DNA of 64,000 bases from Xylaria sp. FL1777 (GCA_022578965.1 MU400560.1:1-64000); one strand, 5' to 3'. Positions 47,401-59,420 are shown, counted from the stretch's first letter. Translations and numbers: made by a program. The notes: generated from the letters alone by a model not told the origin.

Positions 47401-49197
47401 GACGTTAAATTTGATCCTACTTAGGAACGATATTTGCTCCCCCTAGCATAATTCGCTCGAAGATTTTTTCCCCTTGTATTATCACGGAGACTTATGGACT
47501 TCTAAATTGGTAAACTTAAGAAAAGGATACTTGATGAATACCATGCGTCCTGATTTTACCTGATTTTATCTGATGTTTATGGGCCGTCCCTTTATCCTAT
47601 GTGCTTTCCACTTGTCAGGCAGCCTCATTTAAGAGGAGCCTGGTGCCAAATATAGCTCTAAATTTACCAATTTCTCTTCATTTTGACAGCTTAAGCACCG
47701 TGATGTAGTATCATAAATTAGTACAAATCATACTATCATCTCGTACGTACTGTATCATGTCAGTCAGGTGGTGTGCCGGCGCTCTCCCCAGGCTACATTT
47801 CAGCAGCGTAGTAAGATCAGTCAGTAAATATATATAACTGCTATAGTCTTTTTAATTTGCGACCAAGGAATTTAATTCTTGTGGGGGATCGATGTCGAAT
47901 CGGATTGAGATAAGATAGATGGGGCGAAGCCAGGCAGAAACGTGATGAGTGCTCCATTCTACGCCATCTGTCGTAATATTTCACGATATGTCGTGCGAGG
48001 CATATGCGAGATGCTACGCTAATAAATACGCCAAGGAGAAACGGCTCAGTGGGGGAAAAATAGAAAACAGAGAAGGCAATATAGCTAAGGGTGCAAGAAA
48101 CGACAGGAGAAAAAAAGGTCCATTCTCTATGCAAGTATGACTCCGTCTCTCCCAGTAAGTAAGCCTAGGCACGACAATAATCAACCAATACGTTTAAGGA
48201 GAAGAAAAAGCGGACGGCATAGAAGATTTATAATCAGCCATCCTCTCCGCCAAGGACAGACAGCAGACGGGAAACAAGACAAGGCACGAAAATAGGCACC
48301 TTGATGGCCACCCAGTCCCCATCCACCCGCGAAGAAGTACCTTGATGGTCTTTCTCGCCCCAAGCTCCGGAGCATACGCCCAATCATCGTCGATCGGCTA
48401 TGCCAGTGCGTCCTCCTTCCGTATTACATCGCCTTTAGTATCACCTGCCCCATTCCTCTCTCCCTTTCAAGAGATCCCGTGGGGACGGGACCCCCCATCC
48501 GATCTAGGTAAGAGCCAAGATGTCGTGATCCGGACGAGGCGCCGCCGCGGCTCCTCACCCACATACATTGCCCCATGCCATGTGCGTTTCCTTAGGCAAA
48601 GTAATCTAACCTTACCCTCCCGTCATCTCTATTTTATGGGGTATGGGGTGGGAAAGCTTCTTTTCTTAGGTAAGGACGGAGCCGCAATTTTGACGACATC
48701 TCACGCTTCCCAGTCCCCGTTCCCAGTTCCAGGTGTAATGATATATGTTTTATCATAAAATTTCTTCTTCTTTTCGGCACAGTTTATTTTCAGTGATTTG
48801 TTGTTCTTTTTCTTTCTTAATGGACATCCTTACGTTTCATCAGATCAGGTGCACCACAGCGGGCTACGAGACAACTCCAAGCTTTCCCCCTCGTCTCCGC
48901 ATTCCTACTACAACTCATGGCAACATACTCAAACCAATTGGCTAACATGATGTTTTAGTTCGTCCGCTACAAATACTACTACAATTCCTATAACATGACA
49001 ACTACAATCAAATCACACAAGGCACTGTCAACATGCGTAATATCGATGAGGGGTTGGATAAGTTTTCATTGAACTATCTACCACCGCTAATTCGAAACGT
49101 AAGAAGTCTATTGCCCCATGCTGTTTCTTTTATTTTTACTTTTTCATCATCATCATCACTTCGTTCCCGCTCTAGAACCAGTCGATGGACAGGAGAC
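44441..49197. other. Gene-poor intergenic region
   Basis: About 4.7 kb of moderate GC with only short ORFs on both strands (the longest 138 codons at 48,342-48,758) and no signal peptide, domain or splice-linked extension that I can recognise. Two stretches, 46,900-47,600 and around 45,100-45,600, are more AT-rich. Could hold non-coding transcripts or old gene remains. Confidence 0.5.
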
Positions 49198-49758
49198 TTA
49201 GTGGGCGGGCATGTGGTCGAAAGCTAGGAAATGGTCAGCATATATATATTCTTCACACAAAGCTACATCTTGACTATGTCATGAGGCGCGATTTCAATAC
49301 GTACCGTTCTCGAGCTTCTCAGTCATGAAGGGTAGCTTCGATACACACCAGACCTCGGTGGTGGGCTTGAGGGCCTTCTTGTCCTCGACGGAGAGGGTGC
49401 CGGCCTTCAGGGCGATGATTGGGGGGGCGGCCTCAGGGTCGTGGTAGAGGGGAGAGCCGCACTCGCTGCAGAAGACACGGTGGACGGGCTTGCCGGATGA
49501 ACCAACACCAGCCCAGCTCTTGGTGGGACCGGAGATGGTCAGCTTGTCCTTGGGGACGACAGCGATGAGAGCTGGAGAATAACTGCGTTAGTCGAGACAC
49601 GGCCAACATTCGAGTTTGCCAGAATGGAGCTTCGGCATACAGTAGGTAGAACCAGTCTGGCGCTGGCAGTCGTCGCAGTGGTCGTAGCCAACGTTGAAGG
49701 GTTCCGAGTCGACGGTGTATTTGACGGCGCCGCAGAGGCAGTGACCGGAGAGAGGCAT
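49198..49758 (-). CDS. GFA/CENP-V family zinc protein
   Basis: Three exons, 49758-49641, 49571-49305 and 49223-49198, with introns of 69 and 81 nt (GTATGC..CTCCAG and GTACGT..TCCTAG) and a CTAAC branch site in the first; 136 residues. It starts MPLSGHCLCGAVKY. The zinc-binding cysteines of the glutathione-dependent formaldehyde-activating (GFA) fold are all present: C7 and C9 (CxC), C28 and C31 (HCDDCQRQTGS), C74 and C77 (FCSECGSPLYH). Family members are small cytosolic zinc proteins; some act on S-hydroxymethylglutathione, but most fungal paralogues have no proven substrate. The last exon adds only AFDHMPAH. The length is normal for the family. A longer minus-strand ORF at 49,433-49,843 is in another frame and is a shadow. 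Confidence 0.88.
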
Positions 49759-52700
49759 CTTGTATGTTATAGAAGAAAGAATCTGGTTTAGGAAGGGTTG
49801 TATGAAGTTGTTCTTGCTTGAAGACGAGAGAGGAGAGAATCAACAGCCACGAAGGAGGGGTCTCCCCTCCTCTTAAATACCGAGTTCAGGAGAGGGAGAG
49901 TCAATAGGAGGAGGATTCATTCAACCATCCCCGGCATCCTGACCTAATGCATACTACTGTACTATGTACATTGTACATGCTTTGTGAGAGAGGAGTCCCA
50001 TCAAATCAATTCCAAGAGGGAGCTTTCCGAGTTCAGCAATAGCCACTTTTCCCCCTGCCTCTCTCGTATCTACCTAGTATACAGTAACCTGTTCTAAGTG
50101 AGACAGAAAAAGAAAGGGTCCGACCAGTACTACGACGACGGAAGGTGTCTGACATGCAGAGTAGATCCCACATAAGGCGTCAGCATAGTAACTTAGCCAA
50201 CGTGCGGTGTGCAGTCAGCATGGCAACCCGCGTACACTACGGTATGTAACTCCCAGAAATGGGTCAGCGTCGAGCAGGTGGCCGAATGTCAGTCTCGCGC
50301 AACGCGGGGCATCATGATTTCGATTCCATGGTGGGGTAGATCTTATTGTTGTTATGCGCGCTGTTACGTCAGTGTGTCGACCATAGATAGACTAGCAAGC
50401 CTGGGCCTACCCAGGAAAGGGATAGAAACAACAATTTGCATTTCTTGTCTTGATAGACGGCGGTGTGGGCAAAGAGAGCACCACTTACTTGTAGTACATG
50501 TATCTTCTATCCACCCCATAAGACGTGTACATGTATAGCCGCTCACCTCGTTGCCCCTCTCGTTCCAAATCGAGCAGATACACTAAGTAAGGCGCCAACA
50601 ACACATGTAGTACAGATTAACGCCTTCCAGTACCTACACTAGACAATTGGACGATACTGTATTCAGCGCTTCCGAGGTAGGACTTGAATCAACCGCTCGG
50701 TATCGACCTCTTCGCTGAAGCCTAGCATATGGATTTGTCACCGTTATCATCCAATGAGTCCGCCTCGGCGAGGGAGCCCCGCGATTGAACATCAATGAAA
50801 GGATACCGCCAGGGGTTTCATTGACCCCTCGTGGCAGGGCAGATTTGGAATTGGGCAGCTAATCGGGAACTAAAAGCATGCTGTGCGTTAGTACCCTATA
50901 TACCGTTCTAACATGCCAATCAATCACAAGCTCCGCTCCACCACCATGTAGTATAGCAGCAGGACCCCGGGGCCCGGCGGATCTCAAGACGCCAAGTCGA
51001 CAGCCGCAGGTAGGCTTCCCAGCCAGATATCACATTCCTATTGAAGCAGTGTAGTGAGTGCAGTGTAGGTGTAGTGTAGGGTATATACTCGGATTCGCGG
51101 TATAAAGAACCCTCGCCCGCTCTTTTAGTATCCGAAGTCGCGGTGAGTTTAATAAAGCCGAAGACAGTCTCCACCACACGACCAACAGTCCCGGTGAACA
51201 GTCCAGTTCCTCCGTTCCAAGATTGCGTGTCTCGTTCGTACCCTCGATGCCGAGCGCCGAGCTGCCATTGGCTTTTGAAACAGCATGTAGTATATATGCA
51301 ACCCTAGAGCCCGGGATGGAGCTAAAGCTCTCCGACCAGAATATCAAATAAAGATGCTCCGTGTGTGGCGCTTATAATGCACTGGGTCACCGTTGGATAT
51401 GGGAAGTTCCGCCGTTTGAGATCCTCAAATACTAGTGTATGCGTACGTAAGTGACGCGATAGGCAGCCTTGTTATTTGTGTCAGAGGACCCCAGCTCATG
51501 GAGGAAGGGATACTTTGAATAACGATACTCGTCCCTTGATCGGGATCAATGCATCACAGCCTTCAAATTCGCCAAGATCATACTGGACTGACGACGTCCG
51601 TGAAGACCAGCATGAAAGTCCCCACATCGTAGCAAGTATTCAAATCAGGAGTAGACGGAAGAACAAAACTTCTAGGTGAAGAATACTCGTACCGCCTCTT
51701 GCAAATCCATATGCGGCGAAGAGCTTCGGCCCAAGATATATATGAAAATATTGAGTCCGGTCTTCCTCGTGTGGTAGCGCGCTTCTATCTATGGACGAGA
51801 GCCGGAAACCGTGAATGTCCACAAGAGATTTCATGACATATCGATTGCTCAACTTGGATCGGGTCGGCTCCGAAAGTCTAAATGAGACAATATGATCTAA
51901 CCGGTGAATATCCGCGCAAAATTATAAAAGCATTAAACAAATTCTAATAGGTACAATATGAGAATTGGACACTTTGAACTCCAGATACCCCGCAATGTTC
52001 AGCTTTCTTTCAGTAGCAGTCAACCACATTAGTTTATCAATCGCTTTTGGGACGCTATTCAAAACACATCGCATGCTCAATAACGACGATTCTGACTAGA
52101 CAAACAATCTGAAATCGTTTCTGAGGACAAAATTGAGTCCGCGCTCTATCCTAGTAGCTGGTCCATCAGAGCTATTTCTCCAAAGCTTTAGGTGACACCA
52201 CACGCCAAGTGCATATTGAATCCCCAGTGACAAACAATATTTCAGTCAACAAAATTACCCAGAAAGCCTGAATACTCAAGAAGCAGCAAAGATTTTTAAC
52301 ATACTTCATATGAGACAATTGGATCATCTAGTGCATTGGAAAGGAAGGCAACTCGCCGACTGCGCAAACGGAGGCATAGTTTGGTACTCTGTCCATTATC
52401 ATGTTAGCTGGACAAGGGGAGCATTGTGGTATATAGTATGAGACATAACCAGTGTGTAGGTCTACGCAACAACACGCACTTCCAATTGCCCATACCGACA
52501 AACACGTAAGCGAAGATATATATGGACAACCACTAGTATATACCTTGTTTTGACAATAAGAACCGTTAACTCGAGATCTACAGCTACACATATGTCTATT
52601 TCTGTTTAGTATACAAAAGCCTAGAGTTAGATTCAGGGGTGAATTAATAGGATCTATTTATTTAAACTTGATTTAGAACCTTTGTTATTATTTATCCAGG

Positions 52701-54249
52701 TTTAACGTAAAGATCGTAACTCTAGAACATGCTAGTATGTTCGAACAAAATTAAAACAAATATGTAATCCAGTATATGAGAATTCATGCCATGTTTTCAG
52801 ACATACAAGACATAACCAAATAAACATGGTAATGAAAACACAAGTATAGATACGGTGCTAAATCTGAGATTCGGTATAGTCTTTAATAATTACGATACTC
52901 TATTCTAAGTTATATGTTGCTGTTGTTAGTTACACTGAACTTCTGAAATGTAATAGGGGTAGTTGTCTAAGAAGAGGAGTTGTCCCCTTTTAAAGACGCT
53001 GAGTTAGTATAGTGCTTAGATAGAGCTAAGAATCGCAAATGGGAGTTTAAATCGATGTTTGCTGAAAGGGAGCAGTGAAAAATTTGCTTCAGTTTTAAAA
53101 ACTGAGGCCTTTTTCTTGCATCTACGAAGAATTTCTCATGCTTTATTCAAGTGAACAGAGCCCCTTTTTATAATTGCTTAATTCCGTGTATAAGTGTACA
53201 CTTTTAAGCCTGTATCTGCAGGGAACGGCGAAGCCAGATCTCTTGCTGTTCGAGTACTTGGCCCATATAATTACCTGCTTACAAGATGTTTCATAGCAAT
53301 TTCCTGCCACAACGAATAGCAAACGCTGCTGCTCATTTTAGAGACATATATGATGATGAAAATAACGAGGCCAACAATTCAGCTAATCATTGAGAGCAAA
53401 ACCCTTCTATGAGCCACGAGCTAGGTCTTCATCCCTTCGTCGTCACTCTCGTGGAACAGAACTCGGGCGCTTGACCATTTGCAGATATGGTGCCAGGAAT
53501 CTGAGGGAAGGTTAAAGTTTGGAGATGACAATACCGGTGTGCGGCTTTACGAACATCATAAGCTTTATAATTTTATTATTTTGAGATCATAACTCGTCTA
53601 CTCATCATTGGCGCAGTAGTGGGAGCTGCCAACTAGTATGGGCCGTAGTGAGGGAGCCAAGCCACCACACCAGCCTCAGGTTGAATATATCTAGGTACCT
53701 AGGTACCAGACATGCAAGTACCCGACTCCTTAGGTAACCCAATCTCTGTGGCGTCCAAGTCTGTATTGAACTCCATTTCCTGTAACACAAGGTATTTATT
53801 CGATTCGTATCTGCAGCTTCAGTCGTATAATTTATGCGGCTTTTATTAAGGTATGCTCGAGAGCAAAGTCTTGGGTTTGTCATGTCTTCAGCCCAATACC
53901 ACCCCATTTTTACAGCCGCTGCTACGCCACTATCCATCCCTGCCGCAACGGGGCCGCCGATTGAGTCAGCGGTGGCTGCTAGAGATCCGCTTTCTGCCCA
54001 CATCTACGCCATCCCGATTCCCTGACATTCCACGGCGCAAATAAAGTCACGTTGGGAGCAGCCTTAATTCACATCCCTCTCTTAAACATCAATTCCACCA
54101 ATATAACCTCCCAAAAACAGAGCCCTCCCGTTTTCACGACCACCCAACCACTTCTTCCAACACAACTTCGTCTTTGCGGCCTACAAGACGTGCATTCGAT
54201 AATAATAACACTTCGCTCTAGAAACCCCGCCAAATCCACTACCATCAAG
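49759..54249. other. Long intergenic region
   Basis: About 4.5 kb without a supported gene. ORFs are short and show no domain. 52,600-53,000 is markedly AT-rich. A Cys-rich minus-strand ORF at 52,328-52,591 has no visible signal peptide. The right end holds the MBF1 promoter and leader. Confidence 0.5.
49872..49879 (-). promoter_or_regulatory. Possible TATA box of the GFA gene
   Basis: TATTTAAG on the minus strand, about 115 bp upstream of the ATG at 49758, followed by a purine-rich leader. Confidence 0.4.
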
Positions 54250-55049
54250 ATGTCTGACGACTGGAACTCCGTCACCAAGATCGGAAGCAAGACACGAGGC
54301 AGCGGCGCCTCGCAGAGGGAGACGGTTTTGCGAGGAAACTCGGCGATCAATGCCGCGAAGCGCAGCGGCGGTGGTGTTTCCACAGAGAAAAAATACTCGA
54401 CAGGCAACCAGGTAGGTCGATCCCCGATCCTCGATCCTCGAGTCCCCATTACTCCCGCCGCCACACGTGAGCAATCATCGTCATCGTCATCACCATCGCA
54501 TTAGACCATCCACAGATACGATCTCATGTGAACCCGAGAGATGGATAGTCTACCTAGAATACACATTCCCTCATAACACTCGTCTTCGTCGCTTCTGGTC
54601 TGCTGAGGATCGCTAAGTCCGCTTTCGGACTTACGAGCCAATAATACCTTTCCTTCGCCATCTCACCTCTCATACGCCCACTCGCCAATCCAATATGTCC
54701 TCCCGCCCACAGACAAATTAACACTAACGCTCCCACCATACAGATCGGCAAAGGTCCCGAAGGCCAGCATCTGACGAAAGTCGACCGCAGCGACGACATC
54801 ATCAAGCCGAACACGGTGGGCAAGGTGGTCGGCGACGCCATCAGCGCGGCGCGGCAGAAGATGGAACCCAAGATGACGCAGAAGGATCTCGCGACGCGGT
54901 GCAACACGACGGCCGGCGTGGTCGGCGACTTCGAGCGCGGCACCGCCGTCCCCGACCAGAAGGTCCTGAGCGCCATGGAGCGCGTCCTCAACGTCAAGCT
55001 GCGGGGCCAGGGCATCGGCGAGCCCAAGTTCAAGCCTAAGGGGAAGTAA
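54250..55049 (+). CDS. mbf1: Multiprotein bridging factor 1 (transcription coactivator)
   Basis: Two exons, 54250-54411 and 54744-55049, joined across a 332-nt phase-0 intron (GTAGGT donor, CACTAACG branch, CATACAG acceptor); 155 residues. Exon 1 is the MBF1 N-terminal domain ([17 protein letters not shown]..., ending [11 protein letters not shown]). Exon 2 begins [20 protein letters not shown] and carries the Cro/C1-type helix-turn-helix at about residues 89-143 ([14 protein letters not shown], then [18 protein letters not shown]). MBF1 bridges TBP and bZIP activators such as Gcn4 in the nucleus and is conserved from yeast to man. Length and order are normal. The Met at 54250 gives the conserved N-terminus (context AAGATGTC). 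Convergent with Cdt1. Confidence 0.95.
54412..54743 (+). other. mbf1: Long intron of mbf1
   Basis: 332 nt, several times the usual fungal intron length. Direct splicing gives an uninterrupted family match, so no hidden exon is needed. A palindromic stretch AAGTCCGCTTTCGGACTT lies at about 54,614-54,631. Confidence 0.85.
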
Positions 55050-56099
55050 GGGAGATATACATATCTACTATGTATATCTCCTCCAAAACAGAAAAATAAT
55101 TAAAAAAAAAAAAAACACACCAAAATAAGGATATATCAAGGGAAACATGAATGAGCTGTCGGCTGTGTTCGTTAAACCAGCCCATTCGGTTCAAATCATG
55201 TATGATGACGAGTCGGTCATGTGGAAGAAAGGAAGAACCCTATCTCCTCCCATCTCCCATCGCCCCCTCAGAAACAAAATTTGTTCTGCCTTTATTTTCA
55301 AACCCCCCTCGAAAAAGAAGATTCTTTCGGGCGAAAACATGCATTTTCGGTAGTAGGCGAACTTAGAGAAACCTTTGAAAATGCGAGGCGTACGTACGTT
55401 TGTCTTTTCCCACGCCTGGAAAGAATTCCAGGCAGGGTATTACTATACAGGAATGAATGTCTTCTCGCAAGCTAGCTAGATACATAGAGGAATAGACCGA
55501 ATCATCACATGTTATACCCAGGTTTCGTTTCTCCCTTGCCTTTTTGTTGAAATATTGCTGTTGTGTCAAGTGGGCACGAGAGCCGGACTCCTCGTTTTCA
55601 TTATTCTTGACGTCCTCTTCCTCGTATTTCTAGTACGAGTCTCAACAAGCCAGCACGAGCATTACCAATACATGTTACTACTCCTTTATACCAAGACTGA
55701 CAATAGAAGCTTCACGAGCGAAGTCGAGCAAGATTGTTGAATTAAATGTGGTTTTCGCTAACGATGCTCATTTCAGCTTCTCTCGTGCTACATATATAGA
55801 CCCGATCTCTCGCATCGGAATACAATTATACACGAAGTGTGTAGTCGTGGTTGGTATCCAGCGAACAGAAACGCAATAAACCCAAGCTTAGACAGACAAG
55901 ACCTTCCTACTCCATGCAATACCAGCGAGGATAGTCCACAATGCAACGCAACGCCATGCAAGGCTTCCATGCTATGATCCCAGAAACACAATGCCGCTCC
56001 AACCAAACTTTCGAGGAAAAACTCGAAGAAACCCAATAACAAAATTCAGGCCGAACGTCTCTCCACTGTATTATTCTTTTTGTCGTTATCTCACCATCA
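55050..56099. other. Convergent 3' region between mbf1 and the Cdt1 gene
   Basis: Contains both 3' untranslated regions. An A-rich run lies about 50 bp after the mbf1 stop (about 55,099-55,113). The short ORFs are not credible genes. Confidence 0.6.
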
Positions 56100-57638
56100 T
56101 CACTCCCTTCCCAGTATGTTCTGCACGCGTCTCGCGACCTCGGGTTTCCCGACCTGGCAAGAAACCTCGACGACGACGTTCTCCCGCCCCGCGAGCGTGA
56201 TGACGCGGACCCATTCGGGAGCCACCTCGCTCGCGAGCAGTCGGACACACACAGCGCCCTCTTGCTTGGAGATGCCCATCCGGAACGAGTCCTTCAGCTT
56301 CTCAAGCAGTGCCGCCATCGTGAAGCTGATGCGGCCGCTCATGCCTCCTTCGCTCGACGCGCGGCTGAGCATGCCGATGAGAGCCGATACTTCTTCGACA
56401 CGTTGAAGGGCGCCGCGGCGCTCGAGCTGAGCTGGTGAGAGACCTGCGGGCATCGCTGATTTCTGCAAAGACTTCAGGCGAATGCGGTCCAGTAGGCTCA
56501 TCTTGGACCCGTCGGCATTCTTCATCGGCGTATCTACTGTGGACGGTGTCGGGGCGGCCTTCTCTTGCTTCTTGATCGCGATGCCGTGTTTCAGGTCTTC
56601 GAGGCGCTGCTGTCCCTTCAGATGCAAGGGCGAAGCTTTGGCTAGGGATGCGCAGAGCTCAACGGGAGCCTTGGGAAGGGTGCGAAGAAACGCCGATGCG
56701 TTTGATGACGCGTCTCCATTTCCTTTGGTAAGGAATGCAATCCAAAGGGCTGTGATATTCGTACGGAAGAGCGTATTCATCTTATTCTCACTTAATGGTC
56801 CGAAGTTACGAGATTGGTTGACTTCGATGCAGACCTTGCCACGCCCATAGTTGGAGAGATTAAAGGGGCTTCTATTCGGCAATGATGAGCAGCTGCCGAG
56901 AATGCCGAGACAAACTCGGATGTCTGCGTCCGTAACTTTCTTCTTGCCCCAAGCGCGGGCGATATTGGGACAGAGAATTCGCAGGTCGACTGGTACATTC
57001 ACGCCATTGTGCGCATAATGTAGTGTCAACGTCTTCAAGAACGCGGAGTGAAGGCCTATGAGATTGAGGATTTCTTCGGGGAGCTCGTTAGACTTAGCAG
57101 GGTTCGCGTCTGATTCGATATCCGAGCCTGCGACTGACGTATCGGCGGTAATGGGGGAGGAGAACCTAGATGGCGATGATTCGAGGCGCAGTTTCTTGAA
57201 TAATACTCCAGCATCAATGCTCGATGTGTCAGAATCAGATATGCTGGGGCTTCGCACTCGCTTCCGTGGCGTAGGTTCAGGGCGCGCCTTTTTGGGAGGA
57301 CGGCCGCGACCGCGTTTCACTAGTTGAACTGGAGTTGTTGTGGTGCTCGAGGCCGTGGGCCTCTTGACTGAAGAAGTAGCGAGTGCGTTCGAGCTTTCGT
57401 CAGCGGACGAGTCATCGTCGATGGATGCAATGGCCCTGCGTTTCCGTGAAGCGGGTGTGATGGCCTCAAGCTTAACGTCCTTCTTCGGAGTTGTAGGAGT
57501 AAGCTCCTTCTTGATAGCGGGATTGCCGACGGTCTTAGAGACCCGGGCGAAGCTGCTAATATTTGACGATGTGTGCTGTTGAGAAACCTTGACCCCAGAG
57601 CCGGCCCTTGCTTTCCGCTGCTGTCTTGCGGCAGGCAT
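56100..57638 (-). CDS. cdt1: DNA replication licensing factor Cdt1
   Basis: Single exon, 512 residues from Met at 57638. An in-frame Met at 57704 would add 22 residues; 57638 is preferred for its context (CACGATGCC) and the basic MPAARQQRKARAG start. The N-terminal 185 residues are disordered, with Ser/Thr-Pro sites next to Lys/Arg (TPKK, TPRKR) suited to CDK control, a weak PIP-like piece (SSNISSFARVSK, about 24-35) and an AT-hook-like RGRGRPPKKARP (about 109-120). Residues about 185-305 (LPEEILNLIGLHSAFL, HYAHNG, LCPNIARAWGKKKVT) match the central winged-helix domain, and about 375-510 (LLDRIRLKSLQ, ISFTMAALLEKL, SEVAPEWVRV) the C-terminal winged helix that loads MCM2-7 with ORC and Cdc6. 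Length is usual for fungal Cdt1. Identification rests on domain text and order. Confidence 0.85.
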   Translation of the reverse strand: MPAARQQRKARAGSGVKVSQQHTSSNISSFARVSKTVGNPAIKKELTPTTPKKDVKLEAITPASRKRRAIASIDDDSSADESSNALATSSVKRPTASSTTTTPVQLVKRGRGRPPKKARPEPTPRKRVRSPSISDSDTSSIDAGVLFKKLRLESSPSRFSSPITADTSVAGSDIESDANPAKSNELPEEILNLIGLHSAFLKTLTLHYAHNGVNVPVDLRILCPNIARAWGKKKVTDADIRVCLGILGSCSSLPNRSPFNLSNYGRGKVCIEVNQSRNFGPLSENKMNTLFRTNITALWIAFLTKGNGDASSNASAFLRTLPKAPVELCASLAKASPLHLKGQQRLEDLKHGIAIKKQEKAAPTPSTVDTPMKNADGSKMSLLDRIRLKSLQKSAMPAGLSPAQLERRGALQRVEEVSALIGMLSRASSEGGMSGRISFTMAALLEKLKDSFRMGISKQEGAVCVRLLASEVAPEWVRVITLAGRENVVVEVSCQVGKPEVARRVQNILGRE

Positions 57639-59095
57639 CGTGACTGCGCGAGAACAAGAACGTTTTATATTAAAAAGAAGTTGCACTGGTTTAGAGAAAC
57701 CCAAGAAGGCAAGATCAATTGATTGTGGCGCAATTGCGAAACTCTAAGCAATTTAGAACATATAATTTCAAGACATAAGTGACGTTGGGGACGATGGTGA
57801 TCGGGAAGTCAGAGTTCTCTGATTGTTGTTGAAAAGACAGGCGGGATAGGAAAGGGAGACCATTCATTATATTAGACAGGGCTAAGCAAGGGAGCGAGGG
57901 TCGCGACGGGGCGCGTCATAAAGCGCGACACCCCACTTCGAACACGCGATTTAGGTAAACTAGGGCGCGTAAAGCACCTGTGGGCGCCAAAAAGACCCAT
58001 TAAATGGCCCATTAAACTAGAAGCTGGCGTGCCGAGCGCATGTGGGGATTTGCATTGTGCCAAGACACGCTTTTCTGCTTTCCACACTTCGTTTCCTCAA
58101 CGACGAGAAAAATAAATCCACTCTTTTCTACATGTACTGCTTTGGGTTTCTTTAAGCAGGTACAAACATGCAGTGTGGAAACGATTTATTATGAATTTTC
58201 TTTTAGACTTAGTCCCTGAGTCTGTTAGAGGCATGTCTATGAGACGCGCTCTACTGATAGGCTAATAATTAATCGGGGGATGGGTACTAAAGTCTGTCTA
58301 CACATCCTCAAAGACACATACATGCCATGGCATGCCTCGGTTAGCCATTGAAACTTGGGGCATTGAGGCCAGCTCCTTCAAACATATAGTGAGCCTCAGG
58401 AACATTAGCCCTACTCCATACCCACTATTATCTATTACACCTGGATTATCTAGAGCAATTATCTGAGAATCTGTGTCATTCTTTACCAACATCATATACC
58501 TATTATGCTATTAGCTACGCGATGCAATAGTAACCGAGGCAAAAGAGAGCAAGGCAATCTTACCATGCCAGTATCAGAGGAACCCATCACGATAATAATA
58601 CATTGCAGTAGCTGGCCACGTGAAAACTTTAGTGAATAATGATCAATTCAATTCACTTTTCTGCCCACTGCTAGGCTAAGCGTCCCGTAGGTAGCTCTCA
58701 TGTCCGGCAAACTGCCTATGGGAACAAACGTGTAGACCAGGCCACACCTTCGTCGATTAGGTTGTGTAGCAAATCCATCGCAAAAACAACTCAATAGTAC
58801 AAATGACGAGTCCGTTTTGCTCATCGTAGGAAAGAATAACCCCGGGTCCCAGCCTCTAGCTCAAATGACGACCCATGCATGCCTTTCCCTCGGCTTTTGT
58901 GTACACCCGAATGCATCTCTTTGCCTTGTGCACGCCAGTAACTCCCATAATGACGAGGAACAAAGGGAAAAAAAAAGGGAGCCCGCTAGCAATACAATTA
59001 CATGCAGAAGAAGAAGAGTCATTATCCTTCGGCCCGAGGTATACGAGCCGGGATTGCCTCGCTGCCCTTGCTAGGTTCCACCCGTGCGACGGCGA
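57639..59095. other. Intergenic region upstream of Cdt1
   Basis: Holds the Cdt1 promoter (no clear TATA box; AT-rich leader) and, at the right, the 3' region of the small gene. No other gene seen. CATGCCATGGCATG at 58,321-58,334 is a short perfect palindrome. Confidence 0.55.
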
Positions 59096-59329
59096 TCAGC
59101 GACGCAGACCATGTTGCCAATGGTCAGGATGAAAGCTGACGGGACTCGGTGGCGGGGGTGCAGGAACGTCCCAGTCACGCTCTTGGATCGAGCGGACGGG
59201 GGTTGTGGACTTGTTGGCCTTGGATTCGAGTGAAGCATTCAAGCTGGCGAATAGATCTGACGAACCCACAAGACGGGTGCCCTTCCTGGGAGGCGTGACA
59301 GGGACAGGCGCGACGATCTGGCTAGGCAT
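59096..59329 (-). CDS. Small protein of unknown function
   Basis: 77 residues in one exon, starting MPSQIVAPVPVTPPRKGTR with a good start context (TCATCAACATGCC). The middle (SSDLFASLNASLESKANK) could form an amphipathic helix; the tail is proline-rich (VPAPPPPSPVSFHP). No signal peptide, membrane segment or known domain. Support for a real gene comes from the transcript layout: a consensus leader intron ends 22 nt before the ATG and a good TATA box lies about 540 bp upstream. The leader is rich in CA, CT and GACGCA simple repeats. I do not recognise the family. It could alternatively be one exon of a larger gene, but no partner exon is evident. Confidence 0.5.
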   Translation of the reverse strand: MPSQIVAPVPVTPPRKGTRLVGSSDLFASLNASLESKANKSTTPVRSIQERDWDVPAPPPPSPVSFHPDHWQHGLRR

Positions 59330-59351
59330 GTTGATGAGGTGTGTATGTGAT

Positions 59352-59420
59352 CTACAAAAATGTCAGGACTAGGGTCAACACGGCGCAGGCGAGGTCGATG
59401 GCATAGTTAGGCTGACTCAC
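59352..59420 (-). other. Leader intron of the small gene
   Basis: 69 nt: GTGAGT donor at 59420-59415, CTAAC branch-like sequence close to the donor and a second CTGAC near the TTTGTAG acceptor at 59358-59352. Confidence 0.55.

Noticed and set aside
48342..48758. 138-codon plus-strand ORF
   Set aside because: Composition unlike the neighbouring real genes, no signal or domain, and GTAAG-like donors inside; could be transcribed but coding is not supported.
49433..49843. 136-codon minus-strand ORF overlapping the GFA gene
   Set aside because: Out of frame with the GFA exons and reads across the first intron; the zinc-ligand cysteines are in the other frame.
50660..50740. Possible minus-strand tRNA (CCGAGCGGTT and ATTCAAGTCC)
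   Set aside because: D-arm-like and T-loop-like words are only a few bases apart, and no acceptor or anticodon stem can be formed.
52328..52591. 87-codon Cys-rich minus-strand ORF that looks effector-like
   Set aside because: No signal peptide in the ORF or in an upstream spliced exon that I could find; a functional call is not supported.
54052..54504. 150-codon plus-strand ORF overlapping mbf1 exon 1
   Set aside because: It is the mbf1 exon 1 frame extended into the leader and the intron; the conserved start is at 54250.
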